Assembly (NCBI RefSeq): GCF_003576645.1
Contig: NC_044919.1
Coordinates: 26,017,421-26,081,420 of the forward strand
DNA: 64,000 nt
Source: Ipomoea triloba
Taxonomy: Eukaryota > Streptophyta > Magnoliopsida > Solanales > Convolvulaceae
Reading direction: 5' to 3'
Translations under genes and position numbers: made by a program
Notes under the pieces: generated by a model
The model's database searches: none
Told to the model about the DNA's origin: nothing
Seen by the model: only the letters and a program-made list of their open reading frames with translations
Shown here: positions 1 to 10,060 of the stretch, in pieces
How positions within the stretch are numbered: position 1 is the stretch's first letter
Layout of the letters: the number at the start of each line of letters is the position of its first letter

Positions 1-220
1 AGCCAAATGGTAAGACAAATTTGCTCCTGTACTTCTCTCATAATACATACATATAAATAATAATAATAAAAGTATATAGGTCTTTTTGCATATTATTCCT
101 TACCATTCTAAACCCAACCAAACAGTGGAATCAATATTCCCAGTAACTTATAGTAACTACTTTTCCATTAAATTTCACTTCCACTTCCCTTCAAATATTT
201 TTCGCGAACCAAACCGGCCC
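1..220 (-). mobile_element. Terminal part of a PIF/Harbinger-like MITE, cut by the window edge
   Basis: The segment ends in GAACCAAACCGGCCC followed by TAA. Read on the minus strand it matches the left part of the element at 21731-22695, including the tracts AAATATTTGAAGGGAAGTGG and TTTAGAATGGTAAGGAATAA. It is therefore a second, partial, reverse-oriented copy of that family. It has no coding capacity. Confidence 0.7.
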
Positions 221-1020
221 TAAGTCTCCTAAAAAAGAAATTCTCTTATCCATCTTCGTCCATGAAAATTGTGCACTAATATGAGCCATCCACTGCACGT
301 TAACCATCATAAATATTTGATAGTCAAAAACTGTTACATTTAACAACACTAAAGTATCATTTTAATTATATTATAATTTCATTTAACAATATAATATACG
401 TTGTTGAATGAACTCTATTTTTTAGTTTCATCTTTCACACACAATTGTTTCATTTTAATAATACTAAAGTATCATTTTAATTATATTATAATTTCATTTG
501 ACGACAACTATGGTCCATTCTTAATAAGGAACGACATTTTTCCTAAACTTGGCAATATAAGTATATTTTGACAATAACTACCGCCAATAACAAATTAAAA
601 ACTAACCGTGATGGTGATGATAAAACATCAAAGGTTACAAGTATCATATTTATATGCCACCCTAAATTTGTACAAGTACAAAAAATACTCTTATACTCTG
701 CTCTGCTCCATTTCTTATATGAGACATACTCAATCAATAAATAAGGTTATAAGTTTAATTATTATCCTCTTAGTGATATAAAAGTCAGGAAAAAAGGGGA
801 TCAAACACATGTCATCCCAGTAACATCCAAACATATGAGACATACACAAAAGGTTGTTTTATTTTAATTTATATCCCAATAATGATAAGCTGAAACTACA
901 CATAAAATGACTCCGATCCTACGCTCTGAGACGGGCGTACTTGAATATAAGAGTGGAGAATAGTTCAACTTCTGGTATTGAAGAAAAATAGATGTAGCAA
1001 ACCAAAACAGTATGTGAAAT
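221..1020. other. Downstream flank of the WAK-like gene, no gene seen
   Basis: AT-rich DNA with a short internal duplication: a tract of about 35 bp beginning AAAGTATCATTTTAATTATA occurs near 351 and again near 467. The part next to 1020 presumably contains the 3' untranslated region of the minus-strand kinase gene. I see no other coding or RNA gene. Confidence 0.5.
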
Positions 1021-2220
1021 TTAAGCTATGAAATCTGATTCAATCTCTAATGCTTCCATGGCCGAGGGGAGATGAGAATGAGATGCTTTAATGGTGTCCA
1101 ACTCCGAGGCCACTTCTTTCATGGTAGGCCTTTTCTTTCCGTTCATGTTCAAGCAACGCTGCGCAAGCCAAGCCATTGCCACAACATCTTCCTTTTTGCC
1201 TTGCTCTATAACTTCCACATCAAGAATCTCCATGAGACGGTTCTCTTCCATGCTCAATAGAAAACGTGATACCAAGCTCCTATCTTCATCATCATCAAGT
1301 TCAAATGAGATTGGTTTTTGTCCTGTCAACAACTCAGCAAGGACAACTCCGAAGCTGTAAACGTCACTCTTTTCTGTGAACTGACTAGTCTGAAAATACT
1401 CAGGGTCTAAATAATCAAATGTTCCCTTCACTATGGTAGTCAAGTGAGTTTTGTCAATTGAAATGGACCTTGAGATTCCAAAATCTGAAACCTTAGCTCG
1501 AAATTTCTCGTCCAGAAGAATGTTACCAGACTTGATGTCTCTGTGGTAGATGGGAACTGATGTTGCGGAGTGGAGATAAGCTAATGCACAAGTCACATCG
1601 GATGCAATTCTGAGACGAATATCCCATGAAAGAGGAATGAGTTCGTCATCAAAATTGTTTTGTATAAGGCCAAAAAGTGTTCCATTTGGTATAAATTCAT
1701 AAACTAAAATGGGAACTTCGGTCTCCAAACAACACCCCATGAGTTTCACAACATTTCTATGATTGATTTGGGAAAGAATGACAACCTCATTGATAAATGG
1801 CTCCAATTGGTTCTCGTCCACGACTTGAGATTTCTTAACTGCAACGATTTGCCCATCAATTAACATTCCTTTGTACACTGTGCCTTGCCCACCTCGGCCT
1901 ACTATTCTATCAGCATTGAAGTGATCTGTGGCCTTATCCAACTCACTTGCTGTGAAAATCTTTGTCTTCTCTACTGTCCCTTCTTTGGCTAAGAGTTGTT
2001 GTTGTAATAGGAGACCTCCATTACGCTTGAAGAACTTCTGCCTCAATTTCTTCATCTTTCTCTTCTTGATGGCTTTATAGAGGATGACACAAGCCCATAT
2101 TAACGACACTAATCCAAAACTTGCACTAACACCTGAGATTGAGCAATGCAAGAGAGGAATCGCATGAGATTTATCCTGATATGCATGTAATTTGGGATTA
2201 GTATTACAATTATCTGTATG
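1021..2220 (-). CDS. Wall-associated-kinase-like receptor kinase, transmembrane and kinase exon
   Basis: This is the last exon of a WAK-like (WAKL) receptor kinase, a plasma-membrane serine/threonine kinase class that senses pectin fragments or pathogens. From N to C it shows a short juxtamembrane leader, one hydrophobic span ([18 protein letters not shown]), a basic stop-transfer KKRKMKK, and a complete kinase domain. Motifs seen are glycine loop [11 protein letters not shown], lysine VAVKK, catalytic [12 protein letters not shown] (an RD kinase), DFG as DFGISR, and PEYF in the activation segment. It ends ...ESDFIA with TAA at 1021-1023. No ATG opens this frame: the open frame runs upstream past 2151 to an in-frame TGA near 2231, so it must be spliced to an upstream exon. 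Candidate acceptors lie near 2210-2230 but have poor pyrimidine tracts. The extracellular partner is at 10061-11033. The EGF-Ca exon usual between them was not found, so the gene may be aberrant. Confidence 0.85.
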   Translation of the reverse strand, partial: HTDNCNTNPKLHAYQDKSHAIPLLHCSISGVSASFGLVSLIWACVILYKAIKKRKMKKLRQKFFKRNGGLLLQQQLLAKEGTVEKTKIFTASELDKATDHFNADRIVGRGGQGTVYKGMLIDGQIVAVKKSQVVDENQLEPFINEVVILSQINHRNVVKLMGCCLETEVPILVYEFIPNGTLFGLIQNNFDDELIPLSWDIRLRIASDVTCALAYLHSATSVPIYHRDIKSGNILLDEKFRAKVSDFGISRSISIDKTHLTTIVKGTFDYLDPEYFQTSQFTEKSDVYSFGVVLAELLTGQKPISFELDDDEDRSLVSRFLLSMEENRLMEILDVEVIEQGKKEDVVAMAWLAQRCLNMNGKKRPTMKEVASELDTIKASHSHLPSAMEALEIESDFIA

Positions 2221-3233
2221 TTTATCCTCACCATTTTCTCATTTTATAGGTTCCATATATCGTACCTCTCAGTCAAAATAAATAGGCCATTCCAACCCAA
2301 CCCATGATAAAACTTAGCAAAAAAAATGACTTCTAAAAATGATACTCGGAAAATATATTAACAGTACAGGATGATAATATAAGCCTACGTAACGATAATA
2401 GTGGACAATTTCTTAACGCTAATCTTGTGATGGAAGTGCATCCATTCTGCAAGATGAAAAAACACAAATAATCAACAATTTAAAGCTCCAATTCGGTTTT
2501 GTCTAAGCTGCTAAAATGCAAGTTAGTTGTTGTTGTTGACACTACAAAATCTGTACAAAATGAATACATAGCATGGGCGGCAGCCAAATTTTATGTGTAG
2601 TTCAAAGAGAATGTACTTCACAATCACTCATTACACTTAGTAGTACGTGTTAGTCAATGCACTTCAAAGTTTAAAATACTATACTTATTAAAATGTTATG
2701 GCGTTTGTTTTTATTTTTTTAAACTTTATTAGTTCAACCTGTCCACAGTTTTTAGATAGGCTATTGTTCTCATCATTTGATCTAATACTTATATACATAT
2801 ATATGTGGGTTCAAATATCAACAACCCCATCCTATAAAAAGTGTTGACTGGTCTCATCTCAACTGCCCATTAGTATTTATCAATTGAAAGTTTTAGTTAA
2901 ATAAAAAAACTTAGGATTTAAATTTATAAATATTATAGACTTTCAAACTAACAATATTTATAAAATTGATATATAAGGAAGATTTCAAGTGAGAACATAT
3001 TCCTGTTTAAAAAGTGATGACTGATATGATCCATCCATTTGAGTAGATCAACAATTGATGGTTACTCATACATAAGGAGAAAAAGGGCATGATCAATTTA
3101 ATAAATATTACCAATTCAAAAAGTTACAATAATTATAAAACTGACACAACCTCATTTTCCCTTATTTTTAGTAATTATCAATCATTGATCTACTTAAATG
3201 TATAGATAAGATAATCACCCTTTGCCAAAGACC
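2221..3233. other. WAKL intron sequence, nothing recognised
   Basis: AT-rich intronic DNA between the kinase exon and the first SINE. On the minus strand CATCTTGCAG near 2447 resembles a splice acceptor, but the open stretch after it has no cysteines and hits a stop near 2388, so it is not the missing EGF exon. Confidence 0.4.
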
Positions 3234-3345
3234 TTATGGTCAAGTGACACTCGCCGGTGTACACTCCCATGTGGAAAGGAGTTGGTTCGAGTTTCAATGG
3301 AGTCATCTACTGACTCTTTTTGCTATATCCAATAACAAACAAATT
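3234..3345 (+). mobile_element. SINE fragment (tRNA-derived head)
   Basis: The tract GCCAAAGACCTTATGGTCAA followed by a box-B-like GGTTCGAGTTTC matches the head of the SINE family at 11262-11424. The 3' tail is lost, so this is a truncated copy inside the WAKL intron. Confidence 0.6.
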
Positions 3346-3663
3346 AACATTAAATATTTGTGCCTCTAAACTTTACCTGAAAAGTCAATTAAGTCCTTAA
3401 ACTTTTAAAAAGTGAAATTATATCATTTAGGCTAAAGTGTCATCCCGCACCATGAACCATAAGCGATTCTTCATGCCGCACCCCGTCATTTCATAAGTGA
3501 TTATTCAATCCACAAACCATTAAATTTTTTTCACCTATAACTTTTTGCAGATTTCCAAGTTACTATGATGACATGGCATAGGTTATTAACTGATGTGGAC
3601 CTTCTTTTTAAGTCAACACCCGAGCACACGCCTATACGCACACGAGCATATTTTGCATACTCG

Positions 3664-3893
3664 CCAAAATGGGGAGGGAGTATATCTCGGTCGCCGTCGT
3701 ACTCTAGGAGGAGATATTCTCGGTCACGATTGCCGGTCAATCACCGCCCCGGCAGCCATAGAAGCCGGTGGGACCGTAGCCGCTCACCTTACTCAAGTAG
3801 GCGAAGAAGTCATTTAGGGACACCTCGCCATCGCAGAAGTCGCTCACCAGCTTCAAGACATAGAAGAAACCGTTCTCCTACCCCAATATGCTA
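3664..3893 (+). pseudogene. Captured SR-rich exon, ARGLU1-like N-terminal part
   Basis: The frame reads SPKWGGSISRSPSYSRRR and continues through RSRLPVNHRP, WDRSRSPYSSRRR and RRSRSPASRHRRNRSPTP, a typical RS-dipeptide splicing-factor region. Together with the coiled-coil fragment at 4276-4437 it resembles the plant homologue of arginine- and glutamate-rich protein 1, an RS-rich nuclear protein. The exon runs into non-homologous sequence (CYISIHWN) and a stop at 3913-3915, as expected if it continues past an unspliced donor. It sits inside the Pack-MULE and is incomplete. Confidence 0.6.
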
Positions 3894-4275
3894 TATTTCA
3901 ATTCATTGGAATTAGAGCATGATTGCTTTAAGCTATGAAAAGTTTCCAGCTTTTTCTTTTCGATCTTTTTATTCTAATGCATAAACTAGTTAGGCGCTAA
4001 TTTACTTGCATATGTTTATGGTCTTTGAGTTGAATAGCATGCATACAGAGAACGAGAAAATTGAAGTAACGATGATTTATATTCTACTTTTCTTTTATCT
4101 CCATCTCATGCATTGAGGAATAATCAACAATCAGATTGTGACATAACAGATTTTAATGCATGTATGCTATTTGTTTTGTTTCTTTTGAGTTCTGATTGTA
4201 TTGACATACCATGCTGCTAGCCAAGAATGCTAGTGACTTAACCATTGTGATCGATGGGCATTGACTTCAAATTAG

Positions 4276-4437
4276 GCAAGGCTAAAAGAAGAGCAAGCAA
4301 GGAAAGAGAGAGATGAAATGGACAAAATGCTTGAGGAGAACCGTAGGAGAGTAGAAGAGGCTCAAAGAAGAGAAGCTCTAGAACTTCAGCGGAAAGAGGA
4401 AGAAATAATGAATGAAAGTGGGGAGAAGAGTGAATAA
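4276..4437 (+). pseudogene. Captured coiled-coil exon, ARGLU1-like
   Basis: After an acceptor-like TTCAAATTAG the frame reads ARLKEEQARKERDEMDKMLE, then ENRRRVEEAQRREALELQRK, ending NESGEKSE and TAA at 4435-4437. The motif LEENRRRVEEAQRREALE is characteristic of the C-terminal coiled coil of plant ARGLU1-like proteins as I know the family. An intron-like segment (about 3900-4275) separates it from the SR exon, so genomic DNA rather than cDNA was captured. The family's conserved C-terminus is absent. Confidence 0.65.
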
Positions 4438-4742
4438 TAATCCAATCTGGATTCCGGCGGACCCCGTTAACTGCTTGATCGCCGATACTTTTTTCTTTTT
4501 TCCATTGAAAACTAACCAAGAAATATAAGCTTCTACTGTATATTTCAAACTAGCTGGAGAAGGTGTTAGAAGAAAAAAAAAAGTTCATATCAACATAGAT
4601 TACCAGTAACTTGTAGGTAACCTGCAAAAAGTTCTAGGCGAAAAAAATTTAATGGTTTATGGATCGAATAATCACTTATGAAAGGACATGGTGCGGCATG
4701 AAGAATTGCTTTTGGTTCATGGTGCGGGATGGCACTTTAGCC

Positions 4743-4892
4743 TATCATATAACCTGTTAAATCTGGACAATAAACCCTAGAAATCGGTAAATGACCTGCT
4801 ATTGTAGGTCGTTAAAGTTCAAGCGTGAAAATCCGCCGACTAGCTACGATCGGAATGTCGTCAGTCGCCATTCCTGATTGGAGGTCTAGTAT
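4743..4892. other. Short hairpin-rich repeat sequence of an older element
   Basis: Apart from the right Pack-MULE target duplication it contains GTCGTCAGTCGCCATTCC-like tracts. These recall the GAAGGCGAC hairpin tracts at 7932-8095 and 9830-9910, suggesting an older repeat later split by insertions. Confidence 0.3.
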
Positions 4893-5109
4893 TGTCAAAG
4901 TGGGTCAAAACCTGCGGGCTGACCCGTACCCGCCCCACAATGGGGAAGTTAAGGGTTTAGGGTTACAAAAAAAAGTTGCGCGGCCTGCGAAAGAGCGGGC
5001 CTAATGAGCCTAACCAACTAAGACCCGCAGCTCGCGCGGGTTGCCGGCCGGCCCGCAAACCCACCTTATTTTATAAATAAATAAATATATATTTATATTT
5101 ATATATATA

Positions 5110-6105
5110 GGATCGCGTTCAGGTGCGTACTGGCCGCCAGGAGAGAACTGCGAACGAATCACAGCGCGCCACGTGTCCGGAATGTAGTTGCACATAACAT
5201 TATAACTAGGTGCATGTAATGTTATAACTAGGTGCACATAGGTGCACCCATGTGCATAAATGTTAACAAGGTAAATTACTTGCACCTGTAAGTGAAAATA
5301 GGTGTACACGTGCAAATAAAATGTATTACAAGTGCAAGTAAATTGTACAATGAGCATTAGTACTAAATGCACCTAATATTATAACTAGGTGCACCTAATG
5401 TTATAACTAGGTGCACATAGGTTGCACCCAGGTGCATGAATGCTAACAAAGTAAATTACTTGCACAAGTGCAAATAAAATGTATTGCAGATGCAAGTAAA
5501 ATGTATTACAGGTGCAAGCCCAGGTGCATGAATGCTAACAAAGTAAATTATTTGCACAAGTGCAAATAAAATGTATTGCAGATGCAAGTAAAATGTATTA
5601 CAGGTGCAAGTGAATTGTACACTGAGCATCAATAATAAGTGCACCTAATGTTATAACTAGGTGCACCTAGGTTGCAATAGGTGCATGAATATTAACTAGG
5701 TAATTACTTGCATTTGTGAGTGAAAATATTTGCGAAAATAGGTGCATGAATATTAACTAGGTAATTACTTGCATTTGTAAGTGAAAATATTTGCGAAAAT
5801 AGGTGCATGAATATTAACAAGGTAAATTCCTCGCACTTGTAAATGAAAATAGGTGCACTTGTAAGTGAAACTAGGTGCACTTGTAAGTGAAACTAGGTGC
5901 ACTTTTAAGTGAAACTAGGTGCACTTGTTAGTGAAACTAGGTGCACTTGTAAGTGAAATTAGGTGCACCAAAGTTCCAGTTATTTACGAAAGTGCCATCG
6001 CGTCATTCTTTTAAAATTGCATCTGATTCGTTGATCTGGACACGTGGACGCCTGTGATTTGTCCGCAGTTCTCTCCTGAGCGAGAGTACGCACGAGAGTG
6101 CAACC
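5110..6105. mobile_element. MITE with about 75-bp TIRs around a minisatellite core
   Basis: The ends GGATCGCGTTCAGGTGCGTA and, on the other strand, GGTTGCACTCTCGTGCGTAC are inverted repeats. The pairing continues through AGGAGAGAACTGCG and CCACGTGTCC on both sides. TA-rich sequence flanks both ends, as expected for insertion at TA. The interior is the AGGTGCA repeat array and there is no open frame of note. Confidence 0.7.
5190..5970. repeat. Degenerate AGGTGCA minisatellite
   Basis: Dozens of copies of AGGTGCA or its variants occur. The most regular stretch is at about 5850-5965, with a unit of about 22 bp of the form AGGTGCACTTGTAAGTGAAACT-like. A longer duplication (AGGTGCATGAATGCTAACAA with its flanks) occurs near 5410 and 5522. 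It fills the MITE at 5110-6105. Confidence 0.75.

Positions 6106-6106
<1 letters not shown>

Positions 6107-6142
<36 letters not shown>
6107..6142. repeat. TA microsatellite
   Basis: Uninterrupted TA dinucleotides border the right end of the MITE at 5110-6105. Confidence 0.8.
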
Positions 6143-6144
<2 letters not shown>

Positions 6145-6269
6145 CGTGTATTGTGAATATATATTTAAAAAAAAAAGATGAGAAAAAAAGTCTGCGGAAC
6201 CCGCCAACCCACGTGGGGTAAGCTAGAGTTGTATGAACTCTAGCCCGTGGGCCTAACAGGCTGGCCCAC

Positions 6270-7854
6270 TGATAAGTGTAAAAGATGTTACACTTATAAG
6301 GTCGTTCTCGGGTCACATTGCACACAATCGCTAGCTTTTATGATTGATTTGAGCTTGAATTGCGTTAAAATGTGTGTTATTTGCCATTAGCCCACATTCC
6401 ACACTTGGTTAACCATTTTGAAGGTAGAATAATGTGCAAAAAGATGGAAAAAAGGCATGGATTTCAAAGATTGATTCACAGGCGAAAATTGGAAGCAAAG
6501 AACAGGCACGGACGCGCCTTGGACGCGCGTCCGCCCAGGCGTCCACGTTCCACGCCTCCGAAGTTCGAAGCAGTCTGCTGCGTACGCCTGGTAGACGCAG
6601 CCCGGATGCCCGCGTCCAAATTTCGGCTCTCTGAAGTTTGGAACGTCTGCTGTGGATGCGAGTCGGACGCCCGCGTCCGAATTTCACCTCTCTGAAGTTG
6701 GTTCGGCTCTGCTGTGGACGCGGGTCGGACGCCCGCATCCGTTTATTACCTCTCTGAAGTTTTGTCGCTGAGCAGGATTTTTGGCGGTTGAGCGAGATTT
6801 AAATAGAGATTGGGGGCATTTTTGCAAGGGATCCCACTCATTTTTCCAGATTAGTCTAGTCTAGAATTTCTCTCTCTAGAATTAGGTTAAAATTCTCTCC
6901 CAATTCCACTTCAATTCCAATCACATTTCAATTCAAGTAGCTAGATTTGGAGAAGATTGTGCACATCAACTTTCAATTGATCAAGATTGTTAGAAGAATT
7001 TCATTTCCATTCAAGTAATATTCCAATTTCTACTCTTGTTATTCAATTCTTAGTTTGTGATTTGATTTGTTGAGTTGATTTGTACTTTGATTTGTTAGTT
7101 GATTTCAATCCTTCTAGCTTAGATTTGCTCAATTGTTTTAATGATGCCTAGTTTAGAGATGTGTGGCTAGTTACCTTGTGGATTTGGACTAATTGAACAT
7201 GCATGTGTTTCTTGAGCTCTCATATCATATATCTAGGGTAGAATGATGCTTTTTGGATATCTTGATTGTGGTTTGGGGTGTTTGTTTGACCTCTATGCCA
7301 ACTAGGCCGGTTGGACTAGAGAGTTAGGGTAGAAAGCTTTCACCTATGAGAATAGAGAATGCTTGAAGACCTCACCAACCTGTTTTCCCTCTCACCTCTG
7401 AGAAAAGGGAGAGGGAAGGCAAGAAGCACATAACGTATTTGTCAAAATGTCTCTTCTAGCTTAATGATCACAAGGATGACATTACGGTCTAAGAAGTGAG
7501 TCCATTGACCACGAGAGTGGCGGTGGTGCGAGTGACCTTGTCTCATGTGAGTCCTTTGAGCGTTTTCAAGCCCTAGTACTTTAGGAAATCAAGAGATTAC
7601 ATGTGTGCTAGGTTAGTCCGAATCCTCCTTTCCAATACTTGTTTTACAACCCTTTAGCTTTCGTCTTTAAGACATCTTTAGAATGACATATATAACCATC
7701 TTGATTAGGACTAGCTTTTGAAAAATAGGAGCTCTTGTGACTAATTCCTTGTCTACCGAATCCTTCCTTGCCCTTCCTTGAGACCGACACTCGGGAACTT
7801 CTTCCCGTTTTAACACCTAGTTCTTTCCACCTCCCGCAAAAACTACACGTTTCA
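6270..7854. mobile_element. Solo LTR of an LTR retrotransposon
   Basis: A 1585-bp block starts TGATAAGTGT and ends ACACGTTTCA. It is flanked by a perfect 5-bp duplication CCCAC (6265-6269 and 7855-7859). There is no internal domain and no second copy, which identifies a solo LTR left by unequal recombination. Near 6505-6745 it carries GC-rich dyads such as GGACGCGCGTCC, similar in style to the CGACGCGTCG dyads of the Athila-like LTR at 30695. The family is not otherwise identified. Confidence 0.75.
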
Positions 7855-7931
7855 CCCACCAAAGCCCGCTAGAAATTAAGCCCGCGGTAGGGCGGGCCTA
7901 ATGGGAAGGGACAGGCCGACCCGCTTTGACA

Positions 7932-8110
7932 TTTCTATGGAGGTCGTCTTCCCAGACGGAAGTCGACCAGTTGGTCACCATTTGTCGGCGGAAGGTGACC
8001 ATGGTCCCCTTCTGCAGAGGAAGGCGACTACTGATAGCCTTTGCCTTCCATGGAACTAGTGGTCGCCTGTAACCCCTCGTCTTTCCGATAAGTCTAAGGG
8101 TCGGAAAATA
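7932..8110. repeat. GC-rich short-hairpin cluster
   Basis: Successive near-palindromes built on GAAGGCGAC and GGTCACC occur. The same motif resumes at 9830-9910 beyond the Ty3 LTR, suggesting one older element split by that insertion. Confidence 0.4.
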
Positions 8111-8209
8111 TATCTTTAGGCTATGACATTCATAAGATGATCTCCCGATATGTCAAGGGAATTTTTATACGGAGGTATAGTTGTCATTAAGCTGCGATCG
8201 TTCGTGCCG

Positions 8210-9829
8210 GTCACGAACCGTAAAATTTTCGAGGACGAATTTTCAGCTCGGATTTCCTTAAAAATTGATGATTAGGCATGTTATGACTAAGTATGAACTT
8301 CCTGCTTAGTTAAGTTGAAATTGGATGAGCTATAAGGGTCGAAATTTATTTCTGATCGTACACCGCGAAATTTCCGCAGTGTACCGAACCTAGCCCATTT
8401 TGGAGCTTTTGACTGGAATAAATTTGTGGTTTCGAAAATTATTCTTTCTGGATTATTTTCCACCGAAACTTTATCTGTTTGGACCACAACTGATATGTTG
8501 TGGAGATATTTTATTATTTTATTATTTTTTTTCCTAAAGCTTATCCCATAAGTTGGGATTAAATATAAAAGGAATTTTTTTTCCCTTTTCTTCCCCAAAT
8601 GCCAAAAAGAGAGAGAGAGAGGTGTGATCATCTTCCACCATTTTTTCTTCCAAAGTTCCATAGCCAAATCCTTCTAAACTTCCAATTTATTCGGTAAGTT
8701 TTCGATATTATTCGGTAGAAAGCCTTGTAATCCTTCCTAGGTTATGAATCTATGCTTAGTTTCTTGATATTTGATGTTTTGGTGTTGATTTGGACCTAGG
8801 GTTTTAAGGTGAAAGTTGGGGAAAGANAAGTTGTTGAGGACGATAGTTAAGGATGTTGGTTGATTTTAAGTGTGAGATGGACATATGAAGTGTATCCAAA
8901 AATGTTTATGAAAACTTACGTTGAAAAACGTATGCTATTTTGATATAAAGGTTGTCAAAACCTTATTGTTTGAGAAAATGATGTTTGAAAATCCTTCAGG
9001 GGCTAAAGAGGTAGCAGATTTCAAATATTGGACTCATTGGTGAAATATGTCCAAAAGAAATGATTTGAGTAAGAAAAATTGAAGGAAGAATCATGTTTTC
9101 AAAACCGTAGTTTCTAAAGTAAGTTGAGGAGGACCTTGATTGACCCACGGGTGGCTTTAAGTGCCCTTGCCCAGTGGTCGTTATATTGTTAGAGCGAAGT
9201 CTATTCGCCGTTATGTCGTCATGTTGGAATAAGGAGAGGTGCCCACGGGAAGGCTTGAGTGCCACGGCCCGGGGTTGGGATAAGGGAGGAACCTACGGGA
9301 GGGCTGGAGTGCCATGGCCCGAGGTTGTAGGCCTCACTCTTACTATACGAAACTAAGGAAGTTTTAAAAATGAGTAAAGAGTTACTCTGTAACGTCTTTG
9401 AGAAAGAAATGATTTTGTCTTACGAGACGAGTGGATTTTGATTCACTGAACGATATACTATTTTCCAAATGATTATGTTTTCAAACCTTTGTCTACTTTT
9501 GAGTGACATCGGATTTCCTTACTTAGCCGTCGCGCTAACTGCACTTCAATGTGTTTCTTATCAGTTGCAGATTAGTGTGGCCCCTGTAGCCGATGAGCTC
9601 GGAATAGAAGGGAAGTACAGGTTGAGGTCTACTCTTTGATGTAGACAGGGATTGTTATTAATGTTGTAAGTTTAGCCTGTGCACTTAGAGTGGAGTTTGT
9701 CAAAGAGGTGATAGAATTCACTCTAGGTGTGGCGGTAGCACCCGGTTTTCTGTTGATATGATGTAAGCTTCCGCAGCGTTTTATTACGGATTTTGTAATA
9801 AATGTAAGAGTTGAAAATTGGAGTGTTAC
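8210..9829 (+). mobile_element. Ty3/Gypsy (chromovirus-like) 3' end and LTR remnant
   Basis: The tract TTTTCGAGGACGAATTTT resembles the end of the coding region and polypurine-tract area of Tekay/Del-type Ty3 elements. The block closes with CTTCCGCAGCGTTTTATTAC and GAGTGTTACA, a typical LTR 3' terminus of that lineage. A single N at 8827 marks an assembly ambiguity. No protease, RT or integrase frame is left, and the 5' limit of the LTR is not resolved. Confidence 0.45.
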
Positions 9830-10060
9830 ATCGCCATCCTCCGGGGAAGGCGACTATTGGTAGCCTTCCGCAGATGAAGGCGTCCAGTCGCCTTCCCCGT
9901 TAGAAAGCATTTGGTCGCATAAAAATTTCTATTTCATAATACAACTAAAGTATCAAAATTAAATTCTCCAAAAATATAATAGCAAGCAAGCTCAAACATC
10001 AAATATTTTAGTATAACTAATTATCTGCTTTAATTTTATTTTTAATTTCAAGTTACGTAC
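9830..10060. other. End of the WAKL intron next to exon 1
   Basis: The first 80 bp repeat the GAAGGCGAC hairpin motif of 7932-8110; the rest is AT-rich. On the minus strand the intron begins with the donor GTACGT at 10060. Confidence 0.5.

Larger units (their letters stand above)
3430..4742 (+). mobile_element. Pack-MULE carrying ARGLU1-like gene fragments
   Basis: The element has terminal inverted repeats of about 120-140 bp (3430 to about 3560 and about 4605 to 4742), both opening GGCTAAAGTG. A 9-bp target duplication flanks it: TATCATTTA at 3421-3429 and TATCATATA at 4743-4751 (8 of 9 match). Long TIRs with 9-bp duplications are the signature of Mutator-like elements. It encodes no transposase; its interior holds two fragments of a host gene for an arginine/serine- and glutamate-rich protein. 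It lies inside the intron of the WAKL gene, with the captured fragment in the opposite orientation to WAKL. Confidence 0.85.
4893..7931. mobile_element. TIR element with nested insertions (hAT-like by its ends)
   Basis: The left end TGTCAAAGTGGGTCAA and the reverse complement of the right end TGTCAAAGCGGGTCGG are inverted repeats, each followed by GC-rich tracts of the type GCGGGC/GACCCGC. Both flanks contain GGAGGTC, but I could not define a clean target duplication. The element now contains a MITE (5110-6105) and a solo LTR (6270-7854), so little of its own interior remains and no transposase is visible. Confidence 0.5.

Noticed and set aside
1072..1360. Plus-strand open frames opposite the kinase exon
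   Set aside because: Shadows of the minus-strand WAKL kinase; no independent motif or codon pattern.
2430..2460. Possible EGF exon of the WAKL gene after CATCTTGCAG (minus strand)
   Set aside because: The downstream frame has no cysteine pattern and stops early.
5190..5970. CRISPR-like array
   Set aside because: Units are degenerate and directly adjacent, without regular unique spacers, in a plant genome; it is a minisatellite.
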